NCBI RefSeq assembly: GCF_018860765.1
Contig: NZ_JAHKPV010000021.1
Span: forward strand, 241,845 to 305,844
DNA: 64,000 nucleotides
Reading direction: 5' to 3'
Origin: Marinobacter salexigens
GTDB taxonomy: Bacteria; Pseudomonadota; Gammaproteobacteria; Pseudomonadales; Oleiphilaceae
This document shows, one piece after another, positions 54,056 through 63,002 of the stretch. A program made the translations under genes and the position numbers. Each line of letters begins with the position of its first letter. The first letter of the stretch is position 1. Below the pieces are notes generated by a model that was not told the DNA's origin, made no database searches, and saw nothing but the letters and a program-made list of their open reading frames with translations.

Positions 54056-54283
54056 TTAACCGCCGCACTCTATCACAAACCGAAAGTGGCCATCAGTTTC
54101 TGCGGAGTTCACCAAGCGGTGGCGGGACAACTCCAGAAATGCTGGGATATCGCGAGCGGAGCCCGCATCCGTGGCAATCACCTCAAGCTTTTCACCGGGT
54201 GACATGCTGTTGAGCTCCAGTTTGGTTTTCAGTAGAGGCATTGGGCAGCGAAGCCCAGATGCGTCCAATATTCGATCAGACAT
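54056..54283 (-). CDS. TusA-family sulfur carrier protein
   Basis: 75 aa from ATG 54283, the usual TusA length; an earlier in-frame ATG at 54310 is possible. Signature LDASGLRCPMPLLKTKLEL carries the persulfide Cys in the CPxP motif (C13). Transfers sulfur in tRNA thiolation or related routes. Precedes the transporter gene on the same strand. Confidence 0.88.
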   Translation of the reverse strand: MSDRILDASGLRCPMPLLKTKLELNSMSPGEKLEVIATDAGSARDIPAFLELSRHRLVNSAETDGHFRFVIECGG

Positions 54284-54443
54284 AAAGTAAGGTGCACCAT
54301 CACACGACATTAAATTCGCAAGGCGGCATTATGCCCCCAGCAATACTGTATTGCATCACAATAACTATTAATGAGCAGTTCAGGACTTTTTCGCAACATT
54401 TTTTGTCACAGTAGCAGTTCGAATCAGGAGCTTAGCGCACTAC

Positions 54444-55919
54444 ATGAATTACGTTCTGACCAGATTTTGCTGTTACCGAACTCTCTCTCTAGCGTTCACT
54501 TTGGCTTTTTCGCTGACATTAAGCCCAGCGCCAAGAGCTCAAGACGCCAACCTGCCAAATATTGGAGGAACCGGAGGCGGACTTATTTCCGGGCAAAAGG
54601 AAAGTGACATTGGGCAGCAGGTTATGGTTTCGATTCGCCGGTCTGCACCGCGCATTACAGACCCACTGGTTTATGATTACCTCAGCGCCATTATTTACCG
54701 ACTTGTGCCTTCCGCACCTCTGGAAAATCGCGACATAACCCTTACACTTATTGACAGCCCTACTCTCAACGCTTTTGCCGTACCGGGAGGGATTGTAGGC
54801 ATCAATGGAGGGCTATTTCTGAATGCGGCCACGGAGCAGCAGTTTGCATCTGTACTTGCCCACGAACTCGCCCACCTCAGCCAGCGGCATTTTGCGCGCC
54901 GCCTAGAACAACAGGAAAACAGTGCACCTCTGACTCTTGCTGGAATGATTGCAGGCATTGTACTGTCTGCGGTAACCCAATCCGACATTGGCATTGCCGC
55001 CATTGCCGGCACTCAGGCGCTGGCGATACAAAATATGCTGGCCTACAGCCGCTCCCATGAGCAAGAAGCTGACCGTGTTGGATTGGACATTCTGGCTACC
55101 GCTGGCATGGATCCGCGCGGCATGCCCGAAATGTTCGAGATTATGATGCGCCAGAACCGGCTACAGGGAAACAACTTACCCGAGTACCTATCGACCCACC
55201 CACTGACCCAAAGCCGTGTAGCCGACACCCGCAACCGCGCAGAGCAGTACCCAGAGAAAACCATTCGGGACGGTCAGGAATACCACCTAATCCGAAGCCG
55301 GTTGCAAGTGCATTACGCAGCGTCACCAGAGATTGCAGTGGATATATTCGAAGGTTATTTGAACAAGCCCGACGCCCAAAGCAATGAAGCCATTCGTTAC
55401 GGATTAGCCTTCGCCTATCTGAACAATAAGCAGCTCGAACAAGCGACCGACATTATCAGCGAGCTACTAGCAAGCAACCCCGGTCGAATTACTCTTCAGG
55501 TAACGTTGGCTGAGATAAGGATTCAGCAGAACAAGCTGGATGACGCACGCTCCATACTTAAAGACGCTTTAAGCAGAAACCCGGGCAACTACCCTATAAC
55601 CTCAACCCTTGCTGACGTGGAAATCGCTGCGGGTAACGGCACTCAAGCAGCCGAATACCTCAACCAACTTACACGTAGAATGCCGCAGCAGGAATATCTA
55701 TGGCTGCGACTGGCGGAAGCCGAAGGCATGGCTAGAAACATAGTGGGAGTTCATCGCGCTCGGGCAGAATACGACGCACTAATGGGGGATTTAGAATCCG
55801 CCCAGAGACAGCTCAGACAGGCTCAGGAGAAACTGCCCGCAGGGTCTGCCCAGCGACAGGTGGTAAGTGAGCGGCTGGGCGAAATCACCAGCCGCCTACA
55901 AGCGCACAGAAACAACTAA
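54444..55919 (+). CDS. bepA: M48-family metalloprotease with TPR domain (BepA-like)
   Basis: 491 aa. Signal region (LSLAFTLAFSLTLSPAPRA), zinc motif H140-E-L-A-H144 in LAHELAHLSQRHF, third ligand region SHEQEADRVGLDIL, then TPR repeats from about residue 290 (LAFAYLNNKQLEQATDIISE). Domain order and length match BepA/YfgC, the periplasmic chaperone/protease that monitors LptD and BAM. Its stop is 2 bp from the convergent nadA stop. Confidence 0.9.
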   Translation: MNYVLTRFCCYRTLSLAFTLAFSLTLSPAPRAQDANLPNIGGTGGGLISGQKESDIGQQVMVSIRRSAPRITDPLVYDYLSAIIYRLVPSAPLENRDITLTLIDSPTLNAFAVPGGIVGINGGLFLNAATEQQFASVLAHELAHLSQRHFARRLEQQENSAPLTLAGMIAGIVLSAVTQSDIGIAAIAGTQALAIQNMLAYSRSHEQEADRVGLDILATAGMDPRGMPEMFEIMMRQNRLQGNNLPEYLSTHPLTQSRVADTRNRAEQYPEKTIRDGQEYHLIRSRLQVHYAASPEIAVDIFEGYLNKPDAQSNEAIRYGLAFAYLNNKQLEQATDIISELLASNPGRITLQVTLAEIRIQQNKLDDARSILKDALSRNPGNYPITSTLADVEIAAGNGTQAAEYLNQLTRRMPQQEYLWLRLAEAEGMARNIVGVHRARAEYDALMGDLESAQRQLRQAQEKLPAGSAQRQVVSERLGEITSRLQAHRNN

Positions 55920-55921
55920 AA

Positions 55922-56983
55922 TCAGGCGTTGCCTGCTGCTTTCAGGTTCACCCCTGCGGTAAAGTCCAACATACGCCGCAGAGGCCTGAGAGCAGCCTCA
56001 CGGGTTTCGGGGTCCACAAACACTTCTTGATCCCCCTGCTCAATCACACGCAAAAGGTTTTCCAGACCGTTCATTGCCATCCATGGGCATTGCGCGCAGC
56101 TGCGGCACGTAGCGCCGTTACCGGCTGTTGGCGCCTCAATAAGCGTTTTATTGGGTGCCAGTTGCTGCATTTTGTAGAAGATGCCGTTATCCGTGGCGAC
56201 AATGAACTCCTGATTCGGCAATGTCTGCACTGCGTGAATCAACTGGGAGGTAGAGCCGACAACATCGGCCAGTTCTACGACAGCATTGGGGGATTCAGGA
56301 TGAACCAGAATGGCGGCATTTGGATACAGCGCTTTAAGATCTTCCAGACCACGATGCTTAAATTCTTCATGCACAATGCAAGAGCCATCCCATAGCAACA
56401 TGTCGGCCCCAGTGGTTTTCTGCACGTAATGGCCAAGATGCTTATCTGGGGCCCACAGGATCTTCTGCCCTCGCGCGTCTAGATCTTCCACTATAGCTTC
56501 AGCGCAACTAGACGTTACGACCCAGTCCGCACGCGCTTTTACAGCGGCAGATGTGTTGGCATACACCACCACGGTTCGATCACTGTGTTCGTCGCAGAAG
56601 GCTTTAAACTCGTCTGCAGGGCAGCCCACATCCAAAGAGCAAGTTGCCTCCAGTGTTGGCATCAGAACGCGCTTTTCTGGGTTCAGAATCTTAGCGGTTT
56701 CACCCATGAACCTAACGCCAGCCACAACAACCGTTGAGGCGGGGTGTTGGTTCCCGAAGCGCGCCATTTCGAGCGAGTCTGCCACACAGCCACCGGTTTC
56801 TTCCGCAAGGCGCTGGATATCTGGATCTGTGTAGTAATGCGCCACAAGTACAGCGTCTTTTTCCTTGAGGACAGCCTTGATACGGCTTTCGAGCCGCGCC
56901 TTCTCGTCTGCACTGAGCGGCTTGGGCTCAGCTGCGTGAGCCAGGTGTTCCTGAACAAGAATTCGGTCTTCAGCTTTAGTCAT
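55922..56983 (-). CDS. nadA: Quinolinate synthase NadA
   Basis: 353-aa [4Fe-4S] enzyme making quinolinate from iminoaspartate and dihydroxyacetone phosphate for NAD. Motifs: [38 protein letters not shown], cluster-ligand Cys in CSLDVGCP and in [14 protein letters not shown]. Single gene, convergent with bepA. Confidence 0.96.
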   Translation of the reverse strand: MTKAEDRILVQEHLAHAAEPKPLSADEKARLESRIKAVLKEKDAVLVAHYYTDPDIQRLAEETGGCVADSLEMARFGNQHPASTVVVAGVRFMGETAKILNPEKRVLMPTLEATCSLDVGCPADEFKAFCDEHSDRTVVVYANTSAAVKARADWVVTSSCAEAIVEDLDARGQKILWAPDKHLGHYVQKTTGADMLLWDGSCIVHEEFKHRGLEDLKALYPNAAILVHPESPNAVVELADVVGSTSQLIHAVQTLPNQEFIVATDNGIFYKMQQLAPNKTLIEAPTAGNGATCRSCAQCPWMAMNGLENLLRVIEQGDQEVFVDPETREAALRPLRRMLDFTAGVNLKAAGNA

Positions 56984-57159
56984 GTACGGATACTCTCAAT
57001 TTCTCTCAACTGCTAGCAATAACCAGCAATTACTAGGCACCAGTTACTGTCAGCCGATTACACTCTGTGTTCGAGTATATCATTTCAAACACCAATAGCG
57101 CTTTACGGACTATACCGAGACTCGGGGAGACTGTTTTATCTGGAGCAAAACCGCAAACC

Positions 57160-57189
57160 AAAAAAAAAGGACTGCATCTCTGCAGCCCC
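57160..57189 (-). terminator. Rho-independent terminator of the tRNA-Lys transcript
   Basis: Read on the minus strand: GGGGCTGCA, loop GAGA, TGCAGTCC, then nine Ts. Lies 41 bp after the last tRNA-Lys. Confidence 0.88.
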
Positions 57190-57230
57190 TTAAGCTTTAA
57201 CTCTAATTACAGACCTTCAACAACTAATAA

Positions 57231-57306
57231 TGGTGGGTCGTGATGGATTCGAACCATCGACCAATTGGTTAAAAGCCAACTGCTCTACCAACTGAGCTAA
57301 CGACCC
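57231..57306 (-). tRNA. tRNA-Lys (anticodon TTT), copy 2
   Basis: 76 nt, 5' GGGTCGTTAGCTC to encoded CCA. Acceptor GGGTCGT/ACGACCC pairs fully; anticodon loop CTTTTAA. Identical to the copy at 57380-57455. Confidence 0.96.
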
Positions 57307-57379
57307 AAAAACTTGTGACCAGTGCCGGGACCCTGATCGATTCCGGAGCGGCTCAGCAACTGCCCCGAAATATCGAATA

Positions 57380-57455
57380 TGGTGGGTCGTGATGGATTCG
57401 AACCATCGACCAATTGGTTAAAAGCCAACTGCTCTACCAACTGAGCTAACGACCC
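57380..57455 (-). tRNA. tRNA-Lys (anticodon TTT), copy 1
   Basis: 76 nt, identical to the copy at 57231-57306 and separated from it by 73 bp. Lies 91 bp after cpoB, the usual place for tRNA-Lys in pseudomonad-type tol-pal loci. Confidence 0.96.
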
Positions 57456-57546
57456 AAGCGAGGCGCATATAGTAATGATTTTTCTCTGACGATCAACCCT
57501 TTCACGCCATGTTTTTAATATTTTTACGAATCGCCGTGTTTCCGCC

Positions 57547-58311
57547 CTAATTAGTGTTCAAATATTTCCGGGCAAGTCCGGCTGCAGAACTTTCAGGGTA
57601 GTCACTCACAACCTGCTCCATTTGCCGGTGCGCTTCGGCTTTCTTATCAAGGCGATCAAGCGCGATGCCCAGCTTGTAACCAGCGTCTGGCGCTTTACGG
57701 TGGTCCCCGTAACGTGTTGCAACAATGGAGAAGGCTTGGCGCGCCTGCTCAAGTTGCGGCTTCACAAGATAAACCTCACCAAGCCAGTAGTAGGCGTTCA
57801 CCGTCAGATCCCCTTCGGGATACTTATCTAAAAACTCGTAGATGCGGCTGATCGCTTCGTCGTAGTTCTTTTGGCTATGGATCAGGTCTTGAATAGCCTT
57901 GTATGCCTTACGCTCTTCGGCACTGGGCTGGCGATATTCACGGATTTCTGTTGCGCGCTTACCGGCGCCAGCATCTCCTGCTGTTGGCCCGGCAGCCGGT
58001 GGTTGCGCAGACACTTTCTCTGATAGATCGAGAATGCGCTGATCCAAGTCGATATAGCGATCCCGGCCCTGATCCTGCAACCGCTTGATTAGGTGCCTCT
58101 GCTCTTCCGACTCTCCCTGTAGTCTGCGGACCTCGCCCTGCAATTGCTGGATCATATAGAAGAGCTCAGACGTAGCCTGATTCGTGTTGGCCTTACGTTG
58201 GGCTTCTGAGGCATTGCTTTGGAAAGCGGGCGTAGATGATTGCGCCAGCGCAATTCCCGCCTGCCCGAGGGCAAGCGGAAACATCACTGCCGCCATGAGC
58301 TGTTTTCTCAT
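57547..58311 (-). CDS. cpoB: Cell division coordinator CpoB (YbgF)
   Basis: 254 aa. Signal (LMAAVMFPLALGQAGIALAQ), an N-terminal trimerising coiled coil (about 45-95: MIQQLQGEVRRLQGESEEQR) and C-terminal TPR repeats (about 140-250: VNAYYWLGEVYLVKPQLEQA). Periplasmic; links peptidoglycan synthesis with Tol-Pal constriction. Last gene of the tol-pal run. Confidence 0.94.
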   Translation of the reverse strand: MRKQLMAAVMFPLALGQAGIALAQSSTPAFQSNASEAQRKANTNQATSELFYMIQQLQGEVRRLQGESEEQRHLIKRLQDQGRDRYIDLDQRILDLSEKVSAQPPAAGPTAGDAGAGKRATEIREYRQPSAEERKAYKAIQDLIHSQKNYDEAISRIYEFLDKYPEGDLTVNAYYWLGEVYLVKPQLEQARQAFSIVATRYGDHRKAPDAGYKLGIALDRLDKKAEAHRQMEQVVSDYPESSAAGLARKYLNTN

Positions 58312-58338
58312 GGGCTTAACCTGATGTTGTATGTGCGT

Positions 58339-58908
58339 TTACTCGAAAACGAGCTCCACACGGCGATTCTGTGCCCATGCACTCTCTGACGAGCCCATAA
58401 CCGCCGGTTTCTCTTCACCATAGCTTACGGTTTCCATTTGGCCCCGTGAAGCACCATTCACAATCAGGAAGCGCTGAACCGCATTGGCACGGCGCTCGCC
58501 AAGTGCCAGGTTATACTCCTTGGAGCCACGTTCGTCACCGTGACCCTCAAGGCGCACTTTCTGACCCGGGTTGTTGGACAAATAACGGGCGTGGGCCATG
58601 AGCACGTCACGGGCTTCCGGTTTGATTTCGGACGTATCGAAATCAAAATAGAAAATCGTCACTTCGCGCAGGGCTTGCTGTTCGGTTTGCTTCTGGATTT
58701 CCATACGCTCTTCTTCGGTCATCGAGGACGAAGAAATACCATCCTGATCGCCACCGCCATACACGGTAGAACCACCATCTTGATCAATAGGCTCAACATC
58801 GGAGCCATAACCGCCATCTTCCATGTTCTCACCAGTTGTACTACAACCGGCAACCAGGCCTACCGAAAACAACAGTGCAATTACTTTTGCTGGAGCTGAC
58901 AATTTCAT
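58339..58908 (-). CDS. pal: Peptidoglycan-associated lipoprotein Pal
   Basis: 189 aa. Lipoprotein signal with lipobox VAGC, an acidic/Gly linker (about 25-65) and a C-terminal OmpA-like domain binding peptidoglycan (FYFDFDTSEIKPEARDVL, VRLEGHGDERGSKEYNLALG, ERRANAVQRFL). Outer-membrane anchor of Tol-Pal. Confidence 0.97.
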   Translation of the reverse strand: MKLSAPAKVIALLFSVGLVAGCSTTGENMEDGGYGSDVEPIDQDGGSTVYGGGDQDGISSSSMTEEERMEIQKQTEQQALREVTIFYFDFDTSEIKPEARDVLMAHARYLSNNPGQKVRLEGHGDERGSKEYNLALGERRANAVQRFLIVNGASRGQMETVSYGEEKPAVMGSSESAWAQNRRVELVFE

Positions 58909-58976
58909 ATTTCATTCCTTTTCGTTGGTTGACGTAAATTCTTGCCGTTTCCGACAGGTGCTCTCACACCCGCCGG

Positions 58977-60290
58977 CTACCGAACAATTGGCCCCCAGGC
59001 CGGGTCACGGACGTCGCCTTCCGATGCAGGAAGACTATACGCCGCACCACCGTCTGCGGAGATAACAGTCAGTATGCTTTCACCGTTCTGTTTAGTAGCG
59101 TAAATCAACATGCGCCCGTTAGGCGACACACTCGGAGACTCATCGGATTCTGTGCGTGTGAGAACTGTTTCGTCACCGCTTTCGAGGTTTGTACGAGCAA
59201 TAGTGAAGGCCCTATCGCGCTGATGAACGTAATACACATATTTCCCTGCGCTATCTGGGCGCGGACGAGCATTATAGCGGCTGCCAAAAGTTAAGCGCCG
59301 CGGCTCGGCGCCCGGTTTTTCCATGTAGTAAATCTGCGGCCCGCCTGAACGATCCGATGTAAAGAAGATCCCCGCGCCCGCACTGTCCCAAGCGGCCTCA
59401 GTATCTATCGCCCAGTGGTTCGTGAGCTTCGTAACCTTGCGGGATTGCAGGTTCATCTGATAAATCTCAGCATTACCATCTTTGGACAAAGTCATTAGTA
59501 GTGATTGCCCGTCGGCAGACCAGGTAGGTGCCGAGTTCAAACCGGGGAAATCCGCAACTTTCGTGCGCTCTCCCGAGCTAAGCTGGTGGACAAAAATAGC
59601 TGGCTTACCCGTTTCAAACGACACATAGGCCAGCTTTTTGCCATTCGGTGACCAAGCGGGAGACAAAATAGGCTCTTTGCTTTCCAAACGAATTCCCGCT
59701 CGCTTGCCGTCAATGTCGCTTACCTGCAACCGGTAGAGCGCTTTTCCATTTGCTCTCTGAAGCGTTACATAAGCCAATTTGGTAGAAAACGCTCCGGGAA
59801 CGCCGGTAATCGCCTCATAGACCTTATCGCTTACATGATGCGCTAAAGAGCGAATATTAGATGCAGGCGCGGCAGCGGTTTCACCAAGAATGCGTTCTTC
59901 ACGATTGACATCGAATAACTCATATCGAGCCTGCACCCTGTCGCCGTTACGGGTTAACTCGCCTACCAAAACATAACGCTGACCAAGCATGCGCCAGTCT
60001 CGGAAATACACATCAGAGCGCTTCGAGGGAAGGCTTAGCATTTTCTCGGGAGGCAAGGGGCGAAACTCGCCGCTCATTGCCAAATCCGCCTGCACAATGC
60101 TGCTCAGTTTGTCTCCAGCAGGCATGCTGCCGTTTTCTGCAAAAGGCACCACAGAAACCGGAATTGCGGAGTCCGCCCCTTCTGTAATACGAATCAGCAG
60201 TTCAGCCTGAGCGCTGGTAACCGCCGTAAACATGAAGGCGACCGCTGCAAGAGTAGCCTTCATTAGGCTGAACGAAATTATCTGCTTCAT
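58977..60290 (-). CDS. tolB: Tol-Pal system protein TolB
   Basis: 437 aa. Signal to about residue 30 (FMFTAVTSAQA), an N-terminal alpha/beta domain, then a six-bladed propeller with repeated WSPNGKKLAYVSF / WSADGQSLLMTLS / DSAGAGIFFTSDRSG-type blades. Periplasmic partner of Pal. Confidence 0.97.
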   Translation of the reverse strand: MKQIISFSLMKATLAAVAFMFTAVTSAQAELLIRITEGADSAIPVSVVPFAENGSMPAGDKLSSIVQADLAMSGEFRPLPPEKMLSLPSKRSDVYFRDWRMLGQRYVLVGELTRNGDRVQARYELFDVNREERILGETAAAPASNIRSLAHHVSDKVYEAITGVPGAFSTKLAYVTLQRANGKALYRLQVSDIDGKRAGIRLESKEPILSPAWSPNGKKLAYVSFETGKPAIFVHQLSSGERTKVADFPGLNSAPTWSADGQSLLMTLSKDGNAEIYQMNLQSRKVTKLTNHWAIDTEAAWDSAGAGIFFTSDRSGGPQIYYMEKPGAEPRRLTFGSRYNARPRPDSAGKYVYYVHQRDRAFTIARTNLESGDETVLTRTESDESPSVSPNGRMLIYATKQNGESILTVISADGGAAYSLPASEGDVRDPAWGPIVR

Positions 60291-60306
60291 GGTGTCACCC
60301 GCATCC

Positions 60307-61332
60307 TTATCTCAACCTTCGAGGATTGAATTCAATCGTAAACTGGCGGAAATAGGTTTCAAATGTGTCCCGCTCAGAGGGTACCGGGTACCGGTTCAGC
60401 GATCTGACTGCACTCAGTGCCGAGTTATCGAACGCGGTATTTCCGCTACTGGCAACCAGTTTTACACTGGCCAGTTCGCCCGTTGGAAGCAAGGTAATCT
60501 GCAAGCGGGCTGTCATGTCTTCCGTCGCTGAAGAAGGTGGATACCAGGCTTGGCTAAGTCTCTCACGAATCAGCCCCTGATATTTCTGGCTCTCAGACAA
60601 CATCTGGGATTCGCGGGCTTTTGCCGCTGCCGCTCGCTCTCTACGTTGCGCTTCATCCGCACGGGCTTTTCTAGCCTGCTCCGCCTGAGCTTCGAGCTGC
60701 TGCTCTTGAAGCCGACGCTCGGCTTCCTTACGGGCCCGTTCTTCCTGTTTCTTACGTTCAGTTTCTTCGCGCTTACGCTGCTCTTCCTGACGACGTTTTT
60801 CCTCCTCCGCCTTACGCTTGGCTTCTTGCTGGCGCTGCTTTTCAGCTTCCGCTTCTGCCTTGCGACGTTCACGCTCTCTTGCTTCCGCTTCTGCTTTCTG
60901 CCGTGCAGCCTCTTCTGCCTCACGCGCTTTTTTTTCTTTTAGCTCTTCCGCCTTGGCTTGTTCGCGCTTGCGCTCTTGCTCTTCAGCTTTACGCTTGGCT
61001 TCTTCGCGTTTTTTCTGCTCCTCCGCCTTCCGAGCCTTTTCTTCGTTCTGACGCTTTTGCGCTTCAGCCTGCTTCTGTTTTTCCAGCTCTTTGCGCTCTT
61101 GCTCTTGATCCGGCTGATCTACCGGATCAACAACCGGGCTCGGCTCCGGTTTTTGCTGGGTAATAAGGCGCGCAGAAATACTGCTGGGGGGCGGTTCGTG
61201 GACAGGAGACGACCACGACCAGCCCGCCAGAGCGACGCCCGCAATGAGCAGGTGCAAAGCCACAGAAATCGCGAAGGGCGATTTCCAGGGCGGCACTCCG
61301 GTGCTGGTATATTCCCGCTCCTGACCTGTCAC
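60307..61332 (-). CDS. tolA: Cell envelope integrity protein TolA
   Basis: 341 aa. One N-terminal membrane helix (about 20-40: FAISVALHLLIAGVALAGWS), a long Lys/Glu/Ala/Arg-rich helical domain (about 70-255) and a C-terminal TolB/Pal-binding domain (SQAWYPPSSATEDMTARLQI, LNRYPVPSERDTFE). The low-complexity middle gives spurious open frames on the other strand. Confidence 0.95.
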   Translation of the reverse strand: MTGQEREYTSTGVPPWKSPFAISVALHLLIAGVALAGWSWSSPVHEPPPSSISARLITQQKPEPSPVVDPVDQPDQEQERKELEKQKQAEAQKRQNEEKARKAEEQKKREEAKRKAEEQERKREQAKAEELKEKKAREAEEAARQKAEAEARERERRKAEAEAEKQRQQEAKRKAEEEKRRQEEQRKREETERKKQEERARKEAERRLQEQQLEAQAEQARKARADEAQRRERAAAAKARESQMLSESQKYQGLIRERLSQAWYPPSSATEDMTARLQITLLPTGELASVKLVASSGNTAFDNSALSAVRSLNRYPVPSERDTFETYFRQFTIEFNPRRLR

Positions 61333-61354
61333 AACAATTTTTCCTGCTCTGATA

Positions 61355-61801
61355 TCACGTTTCGTCCGGGGCCGTATCGGTAATCAGGCCAATACTGGTT
61401 GCCCCTGCACCCTGAAGAGCCGCCATCAAACGAACCACAGTGCCGTAATCAACGTTCTCATCGCCACGCACCAAAATATCGCCGGATGATCTTTGGGACA
61501 GTATTTTTGCAACCTGAGCACGAACCTCAGCCAGAGGCATGGGGTCACTGCCTTTATCCCCAACTTCCACGTAATAGGCGCCGTTGGAGTCTACCGATAC
61601 GACGATGGATTCCACATTTTTATCTGCCTGAATCGGGTCAGATGCTGTTTCAGGAAGGTCCACCTTCACGCCCTGAGTAAGCATAGGCGCGGTGACCATA
61701 AAAATAATCAGCAGTACCAGCATCACGTCGATATACGGAACAACGTTGATTTCCGACATCGGCTTCTTCCGATTTTCAGGCATCATCCCCATGCCTTTCA
61801 T
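61355..61801 (-). CDS. tolR: Biopolymer transporter TolR
   Basis: 148 aa ExbD/TolR family: cytoplasmic start, one membrane helix (VVPYIDVMLVLLIIFMVTAP, with the proton-path Asp in YIDVML) and a periplasmic domain. With TolQ it forms the proton-driven motor of Tol-Pal. Confidence 0.96.
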   Translation of the reverse strand: MKGMGMMPENRKKPMSEINVVPYIDVMLVLLIIFMVTAPMLTQGVKVDLPETASDPIQADKNVESIVVSVDSNGAYYVEVGDKGSDPMPLAEVRAQVAKILSQRSSGDILVRGDENVDYGTVVRLMAALQGAGATSIGLITDTAPDET

Positions 61802-61835
61802 AGCGGCGTGCTCCGTTTGTTAACCATAAATACCA

Positions 61836-62528
61836 TCAGGCTGCGCCCTTCTCGGCGCTATGAACACGACGATGCAAAATGCTGGAAAACTCCTCCGCGA
61901 AGGTTTCGTAATTTTTCAATAATGCATCTGACTTCGCTGAGAAGCGGTTGTAAGCGATAACAGCTGGAATCGCCGCAAACAAACCCATGGCTGTAGCAAT
62001 CAGCGCTTCCGAGATGCCGGGAGCCACGGTTGCGAGTGTTGCCTGCTGAACCTGCGCCAAGCCGCGGAACGAGTTCATGATGCCCCAAACGGTTCCAAAC
62101 AAACCGACATAAGGGCTGGTAGAGCCCACGGTTGCAAGAAAGGGCAAATGGGTTTCCAAGCGTTCCTGCTCACGGGAGAAAGCTACCCGCATGGCCCGCT
62201 GCGTGCCCTCCATGACTGCATCCGCATCACGGCTTTGCTGACGTAATCTGGAAAATTCTTTAAACCCGGCCCGGAACAAAGCTTCCATACCGGAGAAAGG
62301 CGTGGGCTCTGCGTTTACTTCGCGATAGAGCTGCCCCAAGTCCATGCCTGACCAAAAGCGCTCCTCAAACGCCAACTGGGCCTGACGGGCTTTGCGAAAA
62401 ACCTGTAGGCGCTGAAAAATAAGCGCCCAGGACATCACCGATGCAGCGGCAAGTAACAACATGACCAGCTGAACCAACACACCGGCATTTGCAATCAGAC
62501 TCCAGACTGACAGTTCCGAATCCACCAC
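61836..62528 (-). CDS. tolQ: Tol-Pal motor protein TolQ
   Basis: 230 aa ExbB/MotA family with three membrane helices (about 15-38, 135-160, 170-195). Motifs: THLPFLATVGSTSPYVGLFG and APGISEALIATAMGLFAAIP. Starts one base after ybgC ends; tolR follows after 34 bp. Confidence 0.97.
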   Translation of the reverse strand: MVDSELSVWSLIANAGVLVQLVMLLLAAASVMSWALIFQRLQVFRKARQAQLAFEERFWSGMDLGQLYREVNAEPTPFSGMEALFRAGFKEFSRLRQQSRDADAVMEGTQRAMRVAFSREQERLETHLPFLATVGSTSPYVGLFGTVWGIMNSFRGLAQVQQATLATVAPGISEALIATAMGLFAAIPAVIAYNRFSAKSDALLKNYETFAEEFSSILHRRVHSAEKGAA

Positions 62529-63002
62529 TTACTCCTGGGTTATTTCGTGTTTTGTTTGGTTATCTTTTTGAAGGTGCTGGCTATGCTGCGCCAGCAGGTC
62601 TCGCATGTTTTCAGGTAAACGTCTTGGCCGCCCGCTATCTAAGGCTATACAAGCAACTCTCACATTCGCTTCACACAGTGTTTTGCCATCTCTTGCCCGC
62701 ACAACCTGCTGCCTAAAATCCATCCAAACGCGCCCGAAGGCCACAGGCTCTGCAGTAACGGTAATCTCATCATCCAGCACGGCGGGCACTGCATAGTGAA
62801 CGGACAACCGCTGCACTACATAACTTATGTTTTCAGCCAGCCCAGCCCGAAGACCAACTCCGCAGCTTCGAACCCACTCGGTACGAGCACGCTCCATGAA
62901 ATGCAGGTAACGCGCATGGTAAACAATGCCGCCAGCGTCTGTATCTTCAATATAAACGCGAATTGGCCATTCAAATTTTGCAGGAGCTTGGCTGTCACTC
63001 AA
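62529..63002 (-). CDS. ybgC: Acyl-CoA thioesterase YbgC
   Basis: 157-aa hot-dog-fold thioesterase: [20 protein letters not shown] with the catalytic Asp, then [13 protein letters not shown]. First enzyme of the tol-pal operon. Its ATG overlaps the ruvB stop (ATGA). Confidence 0.95.
   Translation of the reverse strand: MSDSQAPAKFEWPIRVYIEDTDAGGIVYHARYLHFMERARTEWVRSCGVGLRAGLAENISYVVQRLSVHYAVPAVLDDEITVTAEPVAFGRVWMDFRQQVVRARDGKTLCEANVRVACIALDSGRPRRLPENMRDLLAQHSQHLQKDNQTKHEITQE

Noticed and set aside
60550..61383. Several plus-strand open frames rich in Leu, Phe and Ser
   Set aside because: Antisense to the low-complexity Lys/Glu/Ala/Arg helix of tolA; the composition follows from that repeat-like DNA.
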